Assembly (NCBI RefSeq): GCF_030161895.1
Contig: NZ_BSVB01000001.1
Location: 2,356,001-2,420,000, forward strand
DNA from: Pseudolysinimonas kribbensis
GTDB lineage: Bacteria; Actinomycetota; Actinomycetes; Actinomycetales; Microbacteriaceae
Length of the DNA: 64,000 nt
Reading direction: 5' to 3'
Below, one piece after another: positions 59,278-64,000 of this stretch. A program made the position numbers and the translations under genes. The notes under the pieces are model-generated. The model saw only the letters and a list, made by a program, of their open reading frames with translations, made no database searches and was not told where the DNA came from. Each line of letters begins with the position of its first letter. Within the stretch, counting starts at the first letter, position 1.

Positions 59278-59967
59278 TCAGGTCTCCCGGCCGCTGACCT
59301 CGGGGGCACGCAGCCGCACGACGCGCATCGCGATCGTGAACAAGCCCAGCAGGTACAGCACCCAGTACGCCAGCCGGAACGCGGACGTCGTCCCGTCGAT
59401 CCGTCCCCCGATCTCGAGGACGACGAGCAACTGGGAGGCCGACAGGAGCGTGGCGCCGAGGCCGGCCCACAGATCCGCGACGAAGGCGGTCGTCGCCACG
59501 ACGACCACGATCAGCAGGTAGGCGACGCCGAACGCCCGCAGCGCGGGAGCGAGGTCGGACCACGAGATCGCCAGGGCGGTCGCCGCAGCGGCGAGGATGA
59601 GCGCCCCCAGCCCGCGCGCCACCGTCGGCCGGTCTCGCGCATCGCGGCGATCGCACCCCACCGTGCGAGCACGACGATCAACAGTACACCGGCCGTCGCG
59701 TACGCCGCGACGCTCACGAACAGGGCGCCGGGACCCAGCCCGATCAGGCGGGGTTACCCAGCACGTCGCCCGCCCAGAACATCGCGAGGGCGAGGATCAG
59801 GAGCTTCGGCCCCCGCGCACGCCAGACCCACATCGCGAGCAGGGGTGCCACGAGCCAGGTCGAGACGACGGCGAACAGGGAGGGAGCCGGAAGACGATGA
59901 GGGCCAGTTGCGCGATCGCGGCCACGCCGAATGCGGCGAGCCACGGGCTCCGGGCCGACGACGTCAC
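59278..59967 (-). CDS. YhhN/TMEM86-family membrane protein (frame broken near 59892, 59753 and 59619)
   Basis: About 230 residues with 7-8 helices: STWLVAPLLAMWVWRARGPK, LLILALAMFWAGDVLGN, LFVSVAAYATAGVLLIVVLA, LGATLLSASQLLVVLE, LAYWVLYLLGLFTIAMR. The family includes lysoplasmalogenase. Three single C losses break the frame (FRLPSLFA, GNPRLIGLGPG, ETGPTVARGLGA when restored). The GTG start is tentative. Three breaks in one gene leave real decay possible, but the pattern equals that in essential genes nearby. Confidence 0.65.
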
Positions 59968-60145
59968 GCCGACGACGGTATTCGCCGCCCACGGCGCGAT
60001 GCGTCATCCCCGAGGCTGATCACGTTGCAGGGTCGGTCGCTCTCCATGCCTCCTTATCGGACCGTCGAGTCGCACCGGGACGGCCCTGCTTGTGAGTCCG
60101 CTCGATACTCGACATCTCGTCGGATCCGGCGCGCACGATCGGCCT

Positions 60146-61525
60146 ATGGCCGGTTTCATCCACGAAATGCGCACCAGCGGCAACGGTCTCCTCGTCCGCA
60201 TCTCGATCATCGCCGCGATCGGCGGGTTGCTCTTCGGGTACGACACGGGGGTGATCTCCGGTGCGCTGCTGTACATCAAGGGCGACCTGCACGCGAACTC
60301 GTCGGCGCAGGAGTGGATCGTCTCGGTGCTGCTGCTCGGGGCGATCGTGGGCGCGGCGATCAGCGCGTTCTCGGCCGACATCTTCAGTCGCAAGTGGACG
60401 AAGGTCGTCTCCGGATGCGTCTACGTGATCGCCGCGCTCGGGTGCGCCTTCTCGGTGAGCGTCCCCATGCTCATCGGGTTCCGCTTCCTGCTGGGCATCT
60501 CGGTCGGCACCGCGTCGTTCGTGTCGCCGCTGTACATCTCGGAGGTCGCGCCGCCGAAGGCGCGCGGAGGCCTGGTGTCGTTCAACCAGCTCGCCGTGAC
60601 CACCGGCATCCTGCTCTCCTACATCGTCAACTTCCTGTTCAAGGACGTGCCCGGCGACTGGCGGTGGATGCTCGGCATCGCCGCGCTCCCCGGTGCGGCC
60701 CTCGCGATCGGCATGCTCACGGTGCCGCACACCCCGCGCTGGCTCGTGCAGCACTCGCGCAAGGACGAGGCGAAGGGCGTGCTCGAACGGCTGCGCGACA
60801 GTGATCCGAAGGCCGACATCCCGGGCGAGCTGAAGGGCATCGAGGAGGAGAACAAGCGCGAGGGAGACAGCCGCATCCGCGACGTGTTCCGCAAGTCGCT
60901 CCGGCCGCTGGTGCTGGTCGGGCTCGCGCTCGCGTTCTTCCAGCAGTTCGTGGGGGTCAACACCGTGATCTACTACGCGCCGACGATCCTCACCGACACG
61001 GGGCTGACCAAGAGCTCGTCGGTGACGCAGACGGTGTTCGTCGGCGTCACGAACGTGGTCTTCACGATCGTCGCCGTGCTGCTGCTGGATCGCATCGGCC
61101 GGCGCAAGCTGCTGCTCATCGGCACGGTCGGCCTGACGATCGCCCTCGCCCTGCTCGGCGTGTACTTCACGTCGCCGTGGTTGCAGCACCATGCCGGCTT
61201 CCTCGCGCTCGGCGGCCTGCTGCTCTACATCGCCTCCTTCGCGATCGGGCTCGGCCCCGTGTTCTGGCTCATGATCTCGGAGATCTACCCGATCGGCGTG
61301 CGGAGCAAGTCGATGGCGGTCTCGACGATGGTCAACTGGGGCGCGAACTTCATCGTCGCCGGCACGTTCCTCACGCTCAGTTCGGCCATCACGCGGCAGG
61401 GCACGTTCTTCGTCTACACCGGGATCGCCGTCGTCGCGTTCCTCTTCTTCCTGTGGAAGGTGCCCGAGGCCCGCGGGCGCAGCCTGGAGCAGATCCAGCA
61501 GGATCTCGGGGTGTCGAAGACCTGA
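60146..61525 (+). CDS. Sugar porter (MFS) transporter
   Basis: A 459-residue, 12-helix sugar porter: GGLLFGYDTGVISGALLYI, GFRFLLGISVGTASF, PLYISEVAPPKARGG, FFQQFVGVNTVIYYAP, VPEARGRSLEQIQ. Proton-coupled uptake of a hexose, pentose or polyol is the family role. A GTG 54 bases earlier is an alternative start; neither has a strong ribosome site. With galT and galK 1 kb on, galactose is a possible substrate but other sugars are as likely. Confidence 0.87.
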   Translation: MAGFIHEMRTSGNGLLVRISIIAAIGGLLFGYDTGVISGALLYIKGDLHANSSAQEWIVSVLLLGAIVGAAISAFSADIFSRKWTKVVSGCVYVIAALGCAFSVSVPMLIGFRFLLGISVGTASFVSPLYISEVAPPKARGGLVSFNQLAVTTGILLSYIVNFLFKDVPGDWRWMLGIAALPGAALAIGMLTVPHTPRWLVQHSRKDEAKGVLERLRDSDPKADIPGELKGIEEENKREGDSRIRDVFRKSLRPLVLVGLALAFFQQFVGVNTVIYYAPTILTDTGLTKSSSVTQTVFVGVTNVVFTIVAVLLLDRIGRRKLLLIGTVGLTIALALLGVYFTSPWLQHHAGFLALGGLLLYIASFAIGLGPVFWLMISEIYPIGVRSKSMAVSTMVNWGANFIVAGTFLTLSSAITRQGTFFVYTGIAVVAFLFFLWKVPEARGRSLEQIQQDLGVSKT

Positions 61526-61528
61526 TCC

Positions 61529-61816
61529 TCAGCCCGCGAGCGTGCCCTCCTCGGCGCTGACCAGCTCCGCGATCGGCGCGAAGAACGCCGCCACCTCCGG
61601 GGTGTCGCCGCCCCGCGCGCGCGACGCGGCGAAGTCGTCCGGGCTCGCCCAGAGCACGATGTCGAGCCACTCGTCATCGCCGATCCGCACGAGGTCGGCG
61701 CGCACGAATCCCGGCCGGTGCGCGGCGAACGATGCCAGCATGCCGGGGCGTGCGGCAAGCAGCTCGTCGGCGCGGTCGGGATGGGTCCGGAACCGGGTCA
61801 GCTCGACGGTCGTCAT
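61529..61816 (-). CDS. Antibiotic-biosynthesis-monooxygenase-fold small protein
   Basis: A 95-residue dimeric alpha/beta-barrel protein: VELTRFRTHPDRADELLAAR, PGFVRADLVRIGDDEWLDIV, LWASPDDFAASRA. Such proteins are small monooxygenases or stress proteins. Convergent with the sugar porter, 3 bases apart. Confidence 0.72.
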   Translation of the reverse strand: MTTVELTRFRTHPDRADELLAARPGMLASFAAHRPGFVRADLVRIGDDEWLDIVLWASPDDFAASRARGGDTPEVAAFFAPIAELVSAEEGTLAG

Positions 61817-61854
61817 GCAGCAATCCTCGTGGATGATCGGGCTAGGTTGGGGCG

Positions 61855-62481
61855 GTGACCGATCAGCAGGGACAGGGGACCCCGGCTCCGGGGTGGTACG
61901 CGGATCCGACCGGCCAGGCGGGCGTCCGCTGGTGGGACGGGGCGCAGTGGACCTCGTACTCCGCGCCGCATCCGGGAGGTGCCGCAGCGACCGCCGCGCC
62001 ACGGCCGGCACTGCCGTCGACGACGCCCGTGTACACGCCGTTCATCTGGCTGATCGTCTTCCTGCCGGTGCTGTCGAGCCTCACGCTGTTCCTGTACCGG
62101 CCGAGCTTCCGGCTGACGGAGATCGGCGGGGTTCAGACGGTGGACCCGGGTTCGATCTTCACGCCGGGCTACGTCGCCATCCTCCTCATCGGCATGCTCA
62201 TCTACGCGCTGGCCATCGTGTTCGCGGCCCTCGACCACCGGGCCCTCGTGCGCGCGGGCGTCGTGCGTCCGTTCCATTGGGCGTTCGCGTTCCTCGGCGT
62301 CGTGTACACGATCGGGCGGTCGGTCGTCGTGCATCAGGTCGCGCGGCCGCGTGGTCTCGCGCCGATCTGGGTGACGATCGGCGTCATCGTGCTCAACATC
62401 GTCATCGGGGTCGTCTGGGGCATCGTGCTCACCGCTCAGCTCACGTCGCAGCTCACGAGCCTGCCGGGCCTCAGCACCTAG
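61855..62481 (+). CDS. DUF2510 membrane protein
   Basis: A 208-residue protein: N-terminal DUF2510 (APGWYADPTGQAGVRWWDG), Pro/Ala-rich linker, then four hydrophobic helices (FIWLIVFLPVLSSLTLFLY, VAILLIGMLIYALAIVFAA, AFAFLGVVYTIGRSVVV, WVTIGVIVLNIVIGVVWGI). GTG start. Function unknown. It is a second DUF2510 protein besides the interrupted one at 47680. Confidence 0.8.
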   Translation: MTDQQGQGTPAPGWYADPTGQAGVRWWDGAQWTSYSAPHPGGAAATAAPRPALPSTTPVYTPFIWLIVFLPVLSSLTLFLYRPSFRLTEIGGVQTVDPGSIFTPGYVAILLIGMLIYALAIVFAALDHRALVRAGVVRPFHWAFAFLGVVYTIGRSVVVHQVARPRGLAPIWVTIGVIVLNIVIGVVWGIVLTAQLTSQLTSLPGLST

Positions 62482-62551
62482 ACCCGGGCCGTCGCACGTC
62501 GCACGGGTGCGGGGGTGACGTGACCGGTCACGTACCCGCTATCGTCGGGGA

Positions 62552-63636
62552 GTGGCCACCGGCATCCTGCAGCGCGCCGCTCGTCTCGCCGACGGGCGCG
62601 AGCTGATCTACTTCGACGACGCGGACACCGTTCTCGGCCCCGAGCGACGCATCGACGAGCGCCTGCTCGATCCGCGACCGGCGACCGCGACCATGCGGCA
62701 GGACGTGCTGACCGGCGACTGGATCTCGATCGCCGCCGCCCGGCAGAACCGCGTGGTCCTGCCGCCGGCGGAGGCCGATCCGCTCGCCCCGCAGACGCCC
62801 ACCAATCCCAGCGAGATCCCCGATCGCTACGACGTCGCCGTGTTCGAGAACCGCTCGCCGTCGTTCGGCCCGGACCTCGGGGTCGCCGACCTCGCGGGCG
62901 TCGGCTTCGAGCGCACCGCACCCGCGTACGGACGCTGCGAGGTCGTGTGCTTCAGCCCCGAGACGACGGGGTCGTTCGCGACGCAGACCCCGAGTCGCGC
63001 GCGCACCGTCATCGAGGCGTGGGCCGAGCGCACGGCCGCGCTGTCGGCACTGGAGGGCGTCGAGCAGGTCTTCCCGTTCGAGAACCGCGGGGAGGCGATC
63101 GGCGTCACCCTGCACCATCCGCACGGGCAGATCTACGCCTATCCCTATGTCACCCCGCGCATGCAGCGCACGCTCGCGGCCGCCGCGGCGGCGGGCGGCG
63201 ACCTGTTCGGCGGCGTGCTCGAGCACGAGCGCGCGGGGGAGCGGGTCGTGCTGGCGGGGAGCACTGGACCGCCTTCGTGCCCTTCGCCGCTCGCTGGCCC
63301 CTCGAGGTCCACCTGCTGCCGCATCGTCACGTGCCCGACTTCGCCGCGACCACCGACGACGAGCGCGACGAGCTCGCCCACCTGTACCTGCGCCTGCTGC
63401 GCGGCATCGACGCGCTCTACGACACCCCCACGCCGTACATCGCCGGCTGGCACCAGGCACCGGTGCATGACGGGAGGGACGCCATCCGGCTGCACCTCGA
63501 ACTCACCTCGCCGCGCCGCGCCGCCGACAAGCTCAAGTACCTCGCCGGCTCCGAGTCGGCGATGGGCGCGTGGATCGGCGACGTCGTACCGGAGCGGCAG
63601 GCCGAGCTGATCCGGAAGGCGATCCAGACCGTATGA
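62552..63636 (+). CDS. galT: Galactose-1-phosphate uridylyltransferase GalT (frame broken near 63258)
   Basis: About 361 residues, Leloir pathway enzyme exchanging UMP between UDP-glucose and galactose-1-phosphate. The nucleophile His is in TLHHPHGQIYAYP; other family segments are VLTGDWISIAAARQNR, FENRSPSF and LHLELTSPRR. One G is missing near 63258 (VVLAGEHWTAFVPFAARWP). GTG start; its stop overlaps the galK start. Confidence 0.93.
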
Positions 63637-64000
63637 GCGACATGCGCGACGACGTGCGGGAGCTGTTCCGCGCCCTGACCGGCCGCGAGGTCGACGGCCT
63701 CTGGTCGGCGCCGGGGCGGGTCAACCTGATCGGCGAGCACACCGACTACAACGGCGGCTTCGTGCTGCCGTTCGCGATCGACCGGCGCACCGTGGCCGCG
63801 GTCGGCGTGCGCGACGACGACCGCATCCGGGTGGCGAGCACCTTCGCGCCCGACGAGCCGTGGATCGAGTCGTCGCTCCCGGACCTGGATGCCGTGCGAG
63901 CGGCCGGCGACGAGGGCGACTGGGCGCGGTATCCGCTCGGGATCGCGTGGGCGCTCGGCCAGGACGTCGCCGGGCCGCGGGGCGCCGACCTCCGGGCGGT
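63633..64000 (+). CDS. galK: Galactokinase GalK, N-terminal part (runs off the window)
   Basis: The first 122 codons: LFRALTGREVDGLWSAPGRV, then NLIGEHTDYNGGFVLPFAI, the GHMP-kinase galactose-binding signature. It phosphorylates galactose with ATP for GalT. ATGA overlap with galT shows a galTK operon. Confidence 0.95.
   Translation, partial: MSDMRDDVRELFRALTGREVDGLWSAPGRVNLIGEHTDYNGGFVLPFAIDRRTVAAVGVRDDDRIRVASTFAPDEPWIESSLPDLDAVRAAGDEGDWARYPLGIAWALGQDVAGPRGADLRA

Noticed and set aside
59278..59967. YhhN-family gene as a decayed pseudogene
   Set aside because: Three breaks, but each is a single C loss of the same kind as in intact essential genes; kept as a gene with lower confidence.

Overview
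The window is chromosome of a G+C-rich actinobacterium, most likely Microbacteriaceae (Microbacterium-like). The signs are strong G/C bias at third codon positions, a groEL without groES under CIRCE control, an XPB-type helicase with a separate Helicase_C_3-type protein, a WXG100 protein, DUF3263, DUF3027, DUF2530 and DUF2510 proteins, and secreted NlpC/P60 and CHAP hydrolases. Family assignments rest on motifs read by eye.

Left third (1-30124) is a catabolic and transport region. It holds a FAD monooxygenase edge with a divergent AraC regulator, an atypical SDR, and an amidohydrolase. A long leftward block follows: Liv-type ABC importer (livH-livM-binding protein-livG-livF), YtcJ-like amidohydrolase, Rid protein, beta-hydroxyacid dehydrogenase, M24-fold protein, and further upstream an MFS carrier, a bicupin, a LacI regulator, crotonase, aldehyde dehydrogenase, GntR regulator and VOC protein. 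Three LacI-type operators (6310, 13325, 15480) tie parts of it together. Rightward come a fused alpha-beta E1 and an E2 of a 2-oxoacid/acetoin-type dehydrogenase, a TetR regulator, a second Liv importer in the same gene order, and a protein made of three fused Rid domains. The likely job is import and breakdown of a nitrogenous organic compound; the substrate is not evident.

Middle (30135-47372) is mostly core functions: MsmK-type ATPase, membrane-anchored DsbA-like thioredoxin, tRNA-Thr followed by a GC-rich triple repeat, nitroreductase, MsrB, LytR_C protein, groEL behind two tandem CIRCE elements, WXG100, a two-component system, a Cys-rich HTH regulator divergent from a four-gene folE / flavoprotein reductase / divergent DHPS / RibD-like operon, a ComB-like phosphatase, a DHFR-family reductase, an AraC regulator and the XPB helicase.

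Right third (47373-64000): an IS481-family element sits in a CTAG site inside a DUF2510 membrane-protein gene whose frame is exactly restored if the element is removed. This pair separates XPB from its usual Helicase_C_3 neighbour. Then come a cold-shock protein, DUF3027, DUF2530, serC, a DtxR-family regulator, NlpC/P60, an HNH protein behind a small leader ORF and strong terminator, a CHAP protein, a flippase-like membrane protein, tRNA-Arg, a YhhN-family protein, a sugar porter, a small monooxygenase-fold protein, a second DUF2510 protein, galT and the start of galK.

Quality warning: about 29 genes or gene parts are split by small indels, nearly all explained by one missing G or C in a G/C run. 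I treat these as sequence errors, annotate each as one full gene, and give the approximate break position.
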